This document shows, in pieces, positions 25,648-34,400 of a stretch of 64,000 nt of DNA (the stretch's first letter is position 1; every line of letters starts with the position of its first letter). Source of the DNA: Pseudomonas sp. Irchel s3f7 (GTDB lineage: Bacteria; Pseudomonadota; Gammaproteobacteria; Pseudomonadales; Pseudomonadaceae); the NCBI RefSeq assembly GCF_900187615.1, contig NZ_FYDO01000021.1:1-64000 (forward strand). The letters are read 5' to 3'. The notes under the pieces were generated by a model. The model worked only from the letters and a program-made list of their open reading frames with translations. It ran no database searches and was not told where the DNA came from. The position numbers and the translations under genes were made by a program.

Positions 25648-26892
25648 ATGCACATCATCAACGCCCGTCTGCGCAACCAGGAAGGCCTGCATGAGTTGCA
25701 CCTCGAGAACGGACTGATCAGCAACATCGCCCGCCAGACCGAGGCCCCGACCCTGGGGCCGGACGATCTGGACGCCGGCGGCAATCTCGTGGTGCCGCCG
25801 TTTGTCGAGCCGCACATTCACCTCGATGCGACCCTGACCGCCGGCGAGCCGCGCTGGAACATGAGCGGTACGTTGTTCGAAGGCATCGAGTGCTGGGGCG
25901 AGCGCAAGGTGACGATCACCGAGGAAGACACCAAGACCCGCGCCCGGAAAACCATCCAGAGCCTCGCCGCCCACGGCATCCAGCATATTCGCACCCACGT
26001 CGACGTGACCGACCCGCAACTGACGGCCCTCAAAGCCATGCTCGAAGTGCGCGAGGAAAGCCGTCACCTGGTGGACATGCAAATCGTCGCGTTCCCCCAG
26101 GAAGGCATCGAGTCGTACCGCAATGGCCGTGAACTGATGGAGGAAGCGATCCGCATGGGCGCGGACGTGGTGGGTGGCATTCCGCACTTCGAGTACACCC
26201 GCGATCAGGGCGTCAGTTCGGTGAAGTTCCTCATGGACCTGGCCGAGCGCACTGGTTGCCTGGTGGATGTGCATTGCGACGAAACCGACGACCCGCATTC
26301 ACGGTTTCTCGAAGTGCTGGCCGAAGAAGCCCGCAGCCGCGACATGGGTTCGCGGGTCACCGCCAGTCACACCACGGCCATGGGCTCTTACGACAACGCC
26401 TACTGCGCCAAGCTGTTTCGCCTGCTTGGGCATTCGGGGATCAGTTTTGTCTCCTGCCCCACCGAAAGCATTCACCTGCAAGGTCGCTTTGATAACTTCC
26501 CGAAACGCCGGGGCGTGACGCGGGTCAACGAGTTGCTGGAAGCAGGCATGAACGTGTGTTTCGGCCAGGACTCGATCGTCGATCCGTGGTATCCGCTGGG
26601 CAACGGCAACATTCTGCGGGTGCTCGAGGCGGGGTTGCACATCTGCCACATGCTTGGGTACCGCAACCTGCAAAGCGCGCTGGACCTGATCACCGACAAC
26701 AGCGCCAAGGCCATGGCCCTGGGTGACCGCTACGGGTTGGAGCGCGGGCGACCGGCGAACCTGCTGATTTTGTCGGCGGACAGCGACTATGAAGTGATCC
26801 GCAGCCAGGGGTTGCCGCTGTATTCAGTGCGCGACGGCAAGGTGTTGATGAAGCGGACGATGCCGGTGGTGGAGTTCAGTGGTCTGAGCTGA
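25648..26892 (+). CDS. codA: Cytosine deaminase
   Basis: 414 residues of the amidohydrolase superfamily. Metal ligands are His56 and His58 (PHIHLDA), the later His/Glu of VDVHCDETDD (~207-210, proton shuttle Glu), His in ASHTTAM, and Asp in FGQDSIVDPWYPLGNGN. The pattern and length match E. coli CodA, which deaminates cytosine to uracil and also acts on isoguanine. AAAAGGACTC precedes the ATG. No codB permease adjoins; an NCS2 permease exists 15 kb away but in the acquired block. Confidence 0.9.
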   Translation: MHIINARLRNQEGLHELHLENGLISNIARQTEAPTLGPDDLDAGGNLVVPPFVEPHIHLDATLTAGEPRWNMSGTLFEGIECWGERKVTITEEDTKTRARKTIQSLAAHGIQHIRTHVDVTDPQLTALKAMLEVREESRHLVDMQIVAFPQEGIESYRNGRELMEEAIRMGADVVGGIPHFEYTRDQGVSSVKFLMDLAERTGCLVDVHCDETDDPHSRFLEVLAEEARSRDMGSRVTASHTTAMGSYDNAYCAKLFRLLGHSGISFVSCPTESIHLQGRFDNFPKRRGVTRVNELLEAGMNVCFGQDSIVDPWYPLGNGNILRVLEAGLHICHMLGYRNLQSALDLITDNSAKAMALGDRYGLERGRPANLLILSADSDYEVIRSQGLPLYSVRDGKVLMKRTMPVVEFSGLS

Positions 26893-26909
26893 GCTGAGCT
26901 GAGCTGAGC
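26885..26909. repeat. Five tandem TGAGC units across the codA stop
   Basis: Five perfect copies of the pentamer TGAGC run across the codA stop codon (TGA 26890-26892). Loss or gain of units would leave the protein end unchanged as long as two remain, so it is probably a neutral slippage tract. Confidence 0.85.
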
Positions 26910-26930
26910 TTTGCATTGACTGGGTTGGCC

Positions 26931-27005
26931 CCATCGCGAGCAAGCTCGCTCCTACAGTGGATTTGTGTCGTTCGCAAACCTGTAGGAGCAAGCTTGCTCG
27001 CGATA
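26931..27005. repeat. REPIN between convergent genes
   Basis: CATCGCGAGCAAGCTCGCTC at 26932 onward and CTGTAGGAGCAAGCTTGCTC at 26980 onward, between codA and the DapF-like gene. Confidence 0.8.
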
Positions 27006-27017
27006 GGGATCTAAAGA

Positions 27018-28004
27018 TCAATCACTCATTCGAGCCGTACCAAACAAGCTCACCCGACTCAACTCTCCCCCTTCCTCTTCCAGCAAAATCGGCGCCGTAC
27101 CGCCCGGCATCGTCACCTTGACCTCACCGGCGCTGACCCAGCCCACCCGCCAGGCCGCACACGCCACCGCGGTGGCGCTGGTGCCCGAAGAAGCGGTCGG
27201 CCCTTCGCCGCGCTCGAACACCCGCGCCTCGATATGCCCCTCGGACAGCCGCATCGCCCATTGCAGATTGATGCCCGCCGGACACGGCTTACCCGCTCCG
27301 GACGGCATGGCGTAGGCGATACGGGTCAACCCTTCGCCCAACGCCGCTTCTCGCATCAGCTCATTGCTCGGCAATGCCACGGCGCTGTCCACGAGGGTGA
27401 CGCAATGGGGATTGCCGACCCGCGCGAACTGACTGCGCGACCAGGCGTCGTTCAATGCCGACAATTGACTGACGTGGCTGAGCTCGCGACCGTTCAACAT
27501 CACTGTTTCAACCCCGTGAGCGCTGACCGCCGTCGGCCCGAATCCCGGTCGACCCAGATCGAGCCAGAAACCCTTCACGCCATCGACCACTGCGGCTTTC
27601 ACCGACGTCTGGCCGGGTGAAGGCGTATCCGCCTTGTCGTGATGAACCCTTAGTTCACAGCTTTCGTCCAACAACCCTTGATCGCTGAGGGCCTGGGAAA
27701 AAATCGTCAGCCCGTTGCCACTGCGCTCGGCAAAGGTGCCGTCGGTGTTGACGATCAGCAGATCGAAGGGTGACGCGGTCTGAAAAGGCCCGACCAGCAA
27801 ACCGTCACTGCGATGGTCCTTGGCGCCGGGCGGTTGCGTACCGGGGGGCCAGCTACAAAACATCTCGATGGCTGCCAGCGCCCAGGTCTCGCGATGTTGC
27901 GCAGCGTCGCTGGCGTGTTCGGGCAGATCGATTCCCTGGCGGCGCAACGCATCAGGCGCCACCACGATGTAGATATTGCCCCGTGCATCGTAACGTTGCG
28001 CCAT
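27018..28004 (-). CDS. DapF-fold isomerase-like protein lacking both catalytic cysteines
   Basis: 328 residues. It follows diaminopimelate epimerase from end to end: an N-terminal YDARGNIYIVVAPDAL in place of the GNDF loop, INTDG-like IVNTDGTFAERSGNGLTIF, RVGNPHCVTLVD (substrate-binding GNPH), and FERGEGPTASSGTSATAVAC. In true DapF the two active-site cysteines sit in QCGNG and ACG(S/T)GA. Here both positions are serine (Ser95 and Ser273), so proton transfer by the cysteine pair is not possible as in DapF. It is probably a paralogue with a different substrate or role. A separate canonical dapF would be expected elsewhere. Divergent from an MFS gene. Confidence 0.75.
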   Translation of the reverse strand: MAQRYDARGNIYIVVAPDALRRQGIDLPEHASDAAQHRETWALAAIEMFCSWPPGTQPPGAKDHRSDGLLVGPFQTASPFDLLIVNTDGTFAERSGNGLTIFSQALSDQGLLDESCELRVHHDKADTPSPGQTSVKAAVVDGVKGFWLDLGRPGFGPTAVSAHGVETVMLNGRELSHVSQLSALNDAWSRSQFARVGNPHCVTLVDSAVALPSNELMREAALGEGLTRIAYAMPSGAGKPCPAGINLQWAMRLSEGHIEARVFERGEGPTASSGTSATAVACAAWRVGWVSAGEVKVTMPGGTAPILLEEEGGELSRVSLFGTARMSD

Positions 28005-28169
28005 GGTGTCCTCCGCGTGTCATTGGATGGGCCCAACATATCGCGAAACTGGCAGCGGCTGTGCAACGATGTCGCCCTGCATCACCGCGCAACCAACCGG
28101 ACACGGAGCGAACCTCAGCGTTTAATCCCTGTCCCTTGGAAACGCGACGTTTTTTTGCCAAGGATTGAT

Positions 28170-29321
28170 ATGACCAGCCTCAACTCCCAGACCACATTCG
28201 TTCCCGGACGCCTGGAACAAATGTCCACGCGCATCGCATTTTTCATCGCCGGGTTCGGCATCGCCGCGTGGGCGCCGCTGGTGCCTTATGCCAAGGCCCG
28301 GGCCGCACTGGATGAAGGCACCCTGGGGCTTTTGTTGTTATGCCTTGGCGTGGGCTCGATGCTGGCGATGCCGCTGGCCGGCATCCTGGCGACGCGCTTC
28401 GGTTGTCGACGGATCGCGACCGCCGGGACATTGCTGATCTGCTCCGCCCTGCCGCTGTTGGCGACGGTGTCGTCGATTCCGGCATTGATCGCGGCGCTGT
28501 TCATGTTTGGCGCAGGCCTCGGCACGCTGGATTCGACGGTCAATCTGCAAGCGGTGATCATCGAACGCGCCAGCGGCAAGAACATGATGTCGGGGTTCCA
28601 TGGCTTGTTCAGCCTCGGCGGGATCGCCGGGGCGGCGGGTGTCAGTGCACTGCTCGGCCTTGGCCTTTCACCGCTGAATGCAACACTGGTGGTGAACGTG
28701 GTGCTGCTGATCGCACTGGCCAAAGCCGTGCCGCACATGCTGCCCTACGGCAGCGAAAGTTCGGGGCCGGCGTTTGCCGTTCCCCACGGCATCGTGCTGT
28801 TTATCGGCGGGATGTGCTTCATCGTGTTTCTCGCCGAAGGCGCGGCGCTGGACTGGAGTGCGGTGTTCCTGGCGCAGGAGCGCGGTATCGACACAGCGTA
28901 TGCAGGGCTGGGTTACGCGGCGTTTGCCCTGACCATGACGGCGGGCCGCTTGACCGGTGACAAGATCGTGCGACGCCTGGGCGCAACGCGGGTGATGGTA
29001 TTCGGCGGTTTGGTGGCGGCGGCGGGATTGCTGCTGGCCACCTTCACGCCGAGTTGGGAAGCTGCGCTGGTGGGTTATGCGTTGCTCGGCGCCGGTTGCT
29101 CGAACATTGTGCCGGTGCTGTATACGGCCGTGGGCAAACAGACTGTGATGCCCGAGAGCATTGCGGTTCCGGCCATTACTACGCTGGGTTATGCAGGGAT
29201 TCTGGCGGGCCCGGCATTGATCGGTTTTATCGCCCATGGCAGCAGCTTGAGTTTTGCCTTTGCCTTGATGGCGGTGTTGCTGGTGGCGGTGGCCGTCGGC
29301 GGGAAGGTGTTGAAAGTCTGA
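28170..29321 (+). CDS. MFS transporter (YbjJ-like)
   Basis: 383 residues from ATG 28170 with AAGGATT upstream; the longer in-frame ORF from 27813 overlaps the divergent gene's coding region. Twelve hydrophobic helices are visible, with MFS loop motifs (MPLAGILATRFGCRRIATAG between TM2 and TM3, LTGDKIVRRLGATRV between TM8 and TM9). FHGLFSLGGIAGAA resembles the YbjJ/fucose-permease-like branch. Inner-membrane transporter; substrate unknown. It shares a 165-bp intergenic region with the DapF-like gene, so their functions may be linked. Confidence 0.82.
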   Translation: MTSLNSQTTFVPGRLEQMSTRIAFFIAGFGIAAWAPLVPYAKARAALDEGTLGLLLLCLGVGSMLAMPLAGILATRFGCRRIATAGTLLICSALPLLATVSSIPALIAALFMFGAGLGTLDSTVNLQAVIIERASGKNMMSGFHGLFSLGGIAGAAGVSALLGLGLSPLNATLVVNVVLLIALAKAVPHMLPYGSESSGPAFAVPHGIVLFIGGMCFIVFLAEGAALDWSAVFLAQERGIDTAYAGLGYAAFALTMTAGRLTGDKIVRRLGATRVMVFGGLVAAAGLLLATFTPSWEAALVGYALLGAGCSNIVPVLYTAVGKQTVMPESIAVPAITTLGYAGILAGPALIGFIAHGSSLSFAFALMAVLLVAVAVGGKVLKV

Positions 29322-29323
29322 AA

Positions 29324-29481
29324 AGCTTCGCCGGCAAGCCAGCTCCTACATTGATGATCGATGACGAAGACAAACAGCGCATTCACCGAAGCCCCCTGGA
29401 GCTGGCTTGCCAGCGAAAGCGGTATATCAGGCAACATCTTCGTCGACTGTTAAGCCGTCTTCGCGGGCAAGCCCACTCCCA
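29324..29481. repeat. REP cluster with three arms
   Basis: Three REP arms: TTCGCCGGCAAGCCAGCTCC (29327 onward), GGAGCTGGCTTGCCAGCGAA (29398 onward) and TTCGCGGGCAAGCCCACTCC (29460 onward). The first two form a REPIN; the third is a solitary extra arm. They lie between the MFS gene and fecA. Confidence 0.75.
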
Positions 29482-29520
29482 CAGGGAACTGTGTACACCT
29501 GAGGGAGCTGGCGAAGGCTT

Positions 29521-31944
29521 TTAGAATCCGACACTGGCCTGCACAAAAAACGTGCGCGGTGCGCCAACGTACATCCCCGAGTTGTTGTCGCTGGAGCGGG
29601 TGAAGTACTGCTTGTCGAAGATGTTTTTCACACCCGCGCCGAGTTTCAGGTTGGACACCTGCGGACCGAAGTCATAGCCGGCGCGCGCGTTCCAGAGTAC
29701 GTATCCCGGGATGTCGCCGTATTGACCGTCAGCCGTGCCTTCGGTGATGTAGTTGCCGTTGAAGCTGCCGTCGGCGTTCACACCGGTGCCCGGCGAGCGC
29801 TGCTTGGACTGGGCGAACGCATCAAGGTTGTAGGTCCAGCGATTGATGTCGTAGCGCAGCCCTGCGGTGGCCACCTGCCGGGAGTAAAACGGCAAGTCAC
29901 GCCCCTTGAAGCCCGGGATATCGCCTTCGTAAGTGGCGCGGGTATAGGTGAACCCGGCATTGGCGGTCAGGCCGTCCAGCATCGGGTTCAGCGCGGCCAT
30001 GTCGTAGTGCACGGACGCTTCGATACCCTGGTGCTTGGTCGCGCCGAGGTTGGTCCAGCCCACGTCGTTGCTGATGTATTGCAGTTCGTCATCGAAGTCG
30101 ATGTAGAACAGCGTCACTTCACCGCCCCAGACGTCATCGTTGTAGCGCGTACCGATTTCGTAGGTCTTGGCCTTTTCCGGCTCCAGGCCGTTGGCCGTGT
30201 TGTCGCCAATACCGCCCTGCCCCAGCTGGAAATACTGCAGGGCGCCAAACGAGGTTTCGTAGTTGGCGAACAGTTTCCAGGCATCGGACATGTGGTACAT
30301 CACGCTCAGGGCCGGCAGCGGCTCGTTGCTTTCGATGCTGCGCTTTTTTTCCTGCACCGGTTTACCGGCGGTGTCGAGTACCGGGCGTTCATGCCAATCG
30401 GTGCTGATGTGCTCGAAGCGAATGCCTGGGGTGACCGTCCAGTTGCCCACGTCGATCTTGTTGTCGATGTAGACCGAATTGGCCTCGGTGCCCCCGGTTC
30501 GGTCCTGATAGACATGGCCGTCCGCTCCCGGACGCACGACGGGCTCATTGTTGACCAGCGCCACACGGCTGGCCTCCTCGTGCATGGCCTCTTTCAGATA
30601 GCGATAACCGACGCTGACTTCCTGGGTGGTCGGGCCCACATCGAAAATATGCGACACCCGCGGTTCGATGCCGAATGTGTAATAGGTGCGCGGATAGGAA
30701 CTGAGGGTCTTCATGTCACGGGAGGCGATGGTGCTGCCGCGAAAACTGTCGGTGTAGTACGTCAGCACTTCAGCCTGGGTGCGATCGTCGATCTGCCGGA
30801 TCCACTTGAACGACACATCCTTGCGGCGGCCGCTGAAGCTGTCGTAGTCGCGCACGGACTGGAACGGATCGGCGTCGTATTGCGCCTGGGTCAGGCCGCC
30901 GGGCATATCGGCATTGGCGTCGTAGTAGTGAAAATTGAGGCTGAAGTCGTCGTAATCGGTCGGTGCCCAATGGGTCTTGAGGATCACGTCGTCGATGTCG
31001 TTGCCGTTGTTGCTTTCACGGTAGCCGTTACCGTTCACACCGGAATACAACAGCGCCACGCCCATGCCGTTGTCGGCGGTGCCGCCCATGAAGGCCGTGT
31101 CGATGTGCTTCCAGCCACCGTGCTGGGAGGTTTCCAGGGTGGTGCCGATTTCAGCGGAGGCTTTCTCCGGAATCGCTCGGGTCACGAAGTTGATCACACC
31201 ACCGACGTTCTGTGGCCCGTAACGCACGGAGCCGGCACCGCGTACCACGTCGATGCTGTCGAGGTTGCCCGAGGAAATCGGTGCCATGGACAGCTGCGGC
31301 TGACCGTAAGGCGCGAACGCGGCGGGCACGCCGTCAATCAGCACAGTGGAGCGTGGCGACAGGCGCGACGTCAGGCCGCGCACGCCGACGTTCAGGGAAA
31401 TGTCGCTGCCACCGGTGCCGTTGGCGTCCTGTACTTGCACGCCGGGGACGCGTTTGAGCACATCACCGACGTTCATCGCGCCCTGTTCGACCATGGCTTC
31501 GCGGCGAATCACGGTCCGCGCGCCCGGATGGTTTTGCACCACGGCGGCATCCGCATCGCCGAGCCAGTTGCCGACCACCTTGATGTCGGTCACGCCCAGT
31601 TCCAGCGGACCGTTGGCCGCCGAGGACGGTGCTGACATCAAGGTCACCGAACCTTCATCGATCTGATATTGCAAGCCGCTGCCTTGCAGCAACTGACGCA
31701 GCGCTTCTTCCGGGGAGATATTGCCGTCCACCGCGGGTGCCTGCTTGCCGGCCACCAGATCGGGGCTGAAGAACACCTGAAGCGAAGTCTGCTGGCCCAA
31801 CTGGCTCAAGGCCTGTCCCAGGGGTTGCGCCGGAATGTGGATCGCTTCGCCCGCGTGGGCCTGAGGCAGCGCAACGTTGACGGCCAGCGCAAGGACCAGG
31901 GGCAACCAGGTGGATTTGTTATTTTTAGCGGTGGATTTCTTCAC
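29521..31944 (-). CDS. fecA: Fe(III) dicitrate-type TonB-dependent receptor FecA
   Basis: 807 residues. The signal peptide (VLALAVNVALPQAHA) is followed by an N-terminal STN signalling domain (~35-105: IHIPAQPLGQALSQLGQQTS, DGNISPEEALRQLLQGSGLQ), TonB box region, plug and barrel ending in ASVGF. Long stretches match what I remember of E. coli FecA: RLSPRSTVLIDG, APYGQPQLSMAP, VRYGPQNVGGVINFVTRAIP, YYDANADMPGGLTQAQYDAD, WTVTPGIRFEHI. Hence ferric citrate uptake is the best call, with a surface-signalling role through FecR. Third gene of fecI-fecR-fecA. Confidence 0.88.
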   Translation of the reverse strand: MKKSTAKNNKSTWLPLVLALAVNVALPQAHAGEAIHIPAQPLGQALSQLGQQTSLQVFFSPDLVAGKQAPAVDGNISPEEALRQLLQGSGLQYQIDEGSVTLMSAPSSAANGPLELGVTDIKVVGNWLGDADAAVVQNHPGARTVIRREAMVEQGAMNVGDVLKRVPGVQVQDANGTGGSDISLNVGVRGLTSRLSPRSTVLIDGVPAAFAPYGQPQLSMAPISSGNLDSIDVVRGAGSVRYGPQNVGGVINFVTRAIPEKASAEIGTTLETSQHGGWKHIDTAFMGGTADNGMGVALLYSGVNGNGYRESNNGNDIDDVILKTHWAPTDYDDFSLNFHYYDANADMPGGLTQAQYDADPFQSVRDYDSFSGRRKDVSFKWIRQIDDRTQAEVLTYYTDSFRGSTIASRDMKTLSSYPRTYYTFGIEPRVSHIFDVGPTTQEVSVGYRYLKEAMHEEASRVALVNNEPVVRPGADGHVYQDRTGGTEANSVYIDNKIDVGNWTVTPGIRFEHISTDWHERPVLDTAGKPVQEKKRSIESNEPLPALSVMYHMSDAWKLFANYETSFGALQYFQLGQGGIGDNTANGLEPEKAKTYEIGTRYNDDVWGGEVTLFYIDFDDELQYISNDVGWTNLGATKHQGIEASVHYDMAALNPMLDGLTANAGFTYTRATYEGDIPGFKGRDLPFYSRQVATAGLRYDINRWTYNLDAFAQSKQRSPGTGVNADGSFNGNYITEGTADGQYGDIPGYVLWNARAGYDFGPQVSNLKLGAGVKNIFDKQYFTRSSDNNSGMYVGAPRTFFVQASVGF

Positions 31945-32042
31945 GTCGAACGTAGTCCTGTGGATCGCAAGAGTGTGCGCCTGTTAATGCAAACCAGTTG
32001 CAGTTGAACAGGAAGACGACGAACTCGAAAAAAACCTGAATT

Positions 32043-33026
32043 TTATTTTGAAATTATTTCCTGGCTGCCGTCATCGAGGGTGCGCACGGCCACCGGCAGG
32101 ATGTTCGGCAAGGCCTTGAGCAGCGCATCGGTGTTGTCGGATTTGAACACGCTGGTCAGGCGCAGATTGCCCACCGCTGCGCTGCCAACTTTCAGTGGCT
32201 TCTCGCGGTAGCGCGAGACCTGCTCGGCAACGTCGGCCAGGCTGGCGTTGTTGAACACCAGTTTGCCGTTGCGCCAGGCCGTCATCTCGGCCGGGTTGAC
32301 CGCATACGCGTCAGCGACCTTGCCTTGGGCGTCGACATGAGTGCCAAGGCCAGCGGTGAGGTTGATGAATTCACTATCGGCGGCTTCGCGCCCCTGAACC
32401 TTGACGGTGCCCTGCTCCACCACCACCCGGGTATCGCGGCTGCCTCGGCGCACATCGAAGCGGGTGCCGGTGACCGTGACCTTGCCGCTGCCGGCCTCGA
32501 CCACAAAGGGCCGACGGGTGTCGTGTTCGACGCTGAACATCGCCTCGCCCTCGGTCAGCTCGACGCTGCGAAGATTGTTTTCAAAGCGCACCTGAATCCG
32601 GCTGCGGCTGTCCAGGTCGACCACCGAGCCATCGGGCAATGCCACATGACGTCGCTCACCCAGGGCTGTGGAAAACGCGGCGGTATACGGTGCCGGGTGA
32701 TTCAACCCACTGAACAAACCCAGCCCGAGGGCCACGGACAACACACTGGCCGCCACCGCGTAACGCAACACCGGACGGCGCGGGTGGCGCTCCGGTGGCG
32801 CTTCACACAAAGCCCGCAATCGCGCGGCCGGCACCAGGTCGGCGGCCGTCCACAACCCCTGGAGCACATCGAGTTCTTTTCGGTGTTGAGGATGTTCATC
32901 CAGCCAGACCTGGAACTGGCGACGCACCTCGACATCGACGACCGGTTCCTGCAACCGCACAAACCACTGCGCCGCATCATCGCGAACCGCTGTTTGCCCA
33001 CACGCGCAATCACGAGTATCCATCAT
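32043..33026 (-). CDS. fecR: FecR family anti-sigma factor/transmembrane regulator
   Basis: 327 residues. The N-terminal cytoplasmic DUF4880-type segment (AAQWFVRLQEPVVDVEVRRQ, FQVWLDEHPQHRKELDVL) is followed by a single TM helix (~87-107: VAASVLSVALGLGLFSG) and a periplasmic FecR domain (SVVDLDSRSRIQVRFENNLR, VEAGSGKVTVTGTRFDVRRG). It relays the signal of the receptor STN domain and holds or activates the ECF sigma factor. There are 98 bp to fecA and about 145 bp to fecI, the latter containing a REPIN. Confidence 0.9.
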   Translation of the reverse strand: MMDTRDCACGQTAVRDDAAQWFVRLQEPVVDVEVRRQFQVWLDEHPQHRKELDVLQGLWTAADLVPAARLRALCEAPPERHPRRPVLRYAVAASVLSVALGLGLFSGLNHPAPYTAAFSTALGERRHVALPDGSVVDLDSRSRIQVRFENNLRSVELTEGEAMFSVEHDTRRPFVVEAGSGKVTVTGTRFDVRRGSRDTRVVVEQGTVKVQGREAADSEFINLTAGLGTHVDAQGKVADAYAVNPAEMTAWRNGKLVFNNASLADVAEQVSRYREKPLKVGSAAVGNLRLTSVFKSDNTDALLKALPNILPVAVRTLDDGSQEIISK

Positions 33027-33074
33027 GGAAGTTCCTGTTTGGCTGGGGATGGGAATTCACGCCGAACTCTGGCG

Positions 33075-33158
33075 CAGGAGCTGCCGAAGGCTGCGATCCT
33101 TTGATCTTCAGAGGCCTCAAAGCCGCCAAAAGATCGCAGGCTTCGCCAGCTCCTACAC
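33075..33158. repeat. REPIN inside the fec operon
   Basis: CAGGAGCTGCCGAAGGCTGC at 33075 onward and AGATCGCAGGCTTCGCCAGC at 33130 onward, inserted between fecI and fecR. Position inside an operon could affect the fecI/fecR expression ratio. Confidence 0.75.
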
Positions 33159-33171
33159 AAGCAACTGCACA

Positions 33172-33672
33172 TCATGACTGCAACCCGTCCAGTCGGTCGC
33201 GCAGATGCCGCAGCGTGCGGATCATATACTTTTCCACCATGTTCTTGGACAGTCCCAGGCGTTCGGCGATTTCGGCTTGGGTCAGGCCTTCGATCTTCTG
33301 CCAGACAAACACCTTGCGGCAGTTGACCGGTAACTCGGTGAGCGCCCGTTCGATGGAGTCGGCCAGCTGGACAGCCTGCATGAAATGCTCCGGGTCGCCG
33401 GTGGGCGACTCACTGAGATCAATCGCCTCGGTTTCCATGGCGCTCCGCCGGTCCTCACGCCGATAACCGTCCACCGCAATATTGCGTGCGGTCTGGTGCA
33501 GATAGGCCCGTGGTTGCTCCACCTTCGCCGAATCCGACTCGAGCACCCGCACGAAAGTGTCGTGGGCCAGGTCCTCGGCCTGCTGACGATTTCTCAGGCG
33601 ACGGGTCCAGGTGCCAACCAACTCTTCGTAATGCTCGAAAAAGCCGTGTCTGCGGGGCAGCTTGGGGGTCAT
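33172..33672 (-). CDS. fecI: ECF sigma factor FecI
   Basis: 166 residues from ATG 33672 (MTPKLPRRHGFFEHYEELV). Region 2 (RRLRNRQQAEDLAHDTFVRV) and region 4 (LTELPVNCRKVFVWQKIEGL, TQAEIAERLGLSKNMVEKYM) identify an iron-starvation ECF sigma of the FecI group. It directs transcription of fecA once FecR is signalled. A longer in-frame ORF to 33879 crosses the putative Fur site and is rejected. Confidence 0.9.
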   Translation of the reverse strand: MTPKLPRRHGFFEHYEELVGTWTRRLRNRQQAEDLAHDTFVRVLESDSAKVEQPRAYLHQTARNIAVDGYRREDRRSAMETEAIDLSESPTGDPEHFMQAVQLADSIERALTELPVNCRKVFVWQKIEGLTQAEIAERLGLSKNMVEKYMIRTLRHLRDRLDGLQS

Positions 33673-33699
33673 TGCGGTGTGCTGTGAAGATAGAGCGCG

Positions 33700-33718
33700 A
33701 ATAGTAATGCTTCCTATT
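33700..33718. promoter_or_regulatory. Candidate Fur box upstream of fecI
   Basis: A 19-bp near-palindrome AATAGTAATGCTTCCTATT (AATAG.AA ... TT.CTATT with a 3-nt centre), 28 nt upstream of the fecI ATG. It matches about 10 of 19 positions of the classical Fur consensus. fecI genes of this type are generally Fur-controlled; the site itself is inferred. Confidence 0.45.
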
Positions 33719-34400
33719 AACCAGAAGCAATGCCCTGCGCAGCACTCACGGCAGGAAGCGGATAACCGGCCAGCAAACGTTCGATCAACGCGAGCAGATC
33801 CTCTTGCGCCACGCTGATGAAGGCGGGAAAGAGCTTTTTTCGAACTTTGGATGTATATGCGATGATGGCTCTGAGACACTATCTAAAGTTCAAAGAATAA
33901 TATCCGATATTGCACAGGGTCCAAACGGACTGCATACCGATCTGATTCGCCCCTTATCTGAGCATGAAATTAAACCCGAAATATTCAGGTGTCGGTTCTT
34001 GTTTGATTTGATATTGAACAAGAAATAAGTTTTTGGCGCGAAAAGTTTGGCTTGAGCTGGCCAGTATTAACACATCACGGCAGAGTCGAGTATTACCCCA
34101 GCAAGGCCCATCGCGCCTTGCGGGTAGCGCTGATCTCTGCAATTACGCCGCGCAAATGGACCGGCATTTATCGATACATCAGCTCAGATTTGTACAAGGC
34201 TGTTGATATACGATTTTGTCGCGGATCGAGAGTGTGCAGCGGGCATCGATTGTTTGAAACATTGCCCCCCCCAAACACGAGTTTGTTCACGCGCGCCCCA
34301 AAAAAACCCAATAACTTGTGGATTTAATATCCATGAGCTACACATAAACTCGAAGTCAGTTCCCCCACAATCAATAATAACTTCAGAACCAAGAGATCTT
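33719..34400. other. Low-GC spacer with possible gene remnant
   Basis: About 680 bp without a convincing gene. The fecI-proximal part (33717-33850, minus strand) has an open frame ending VAQEDLLALIERLLAG followed by GYPLPAVSAAQGIASG and TAA. It looks like the C-terminal tail of a lost gene but has no start or recognisable family. From about 33840 to 34400 the sequence becomes AT-rich with codon-poor short ORFs, unlike the flanks. It presumably holds the autotransporter promoter. Confidence 0.45.

Noticed and set aside
26885..26909. TGAGC repeat as a phase-variation switch of codA
   Set aside because: Unit changes do not alter the codA stop, which is reached within the first two units.
29722..31635. 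637-codon plus-strand open frame opposite fecA
   Set aside because: Composition (Val/His/Gly/Arg-rich) is typical of a mirror frame of a barrel gene; fecA itself is unmistakable.
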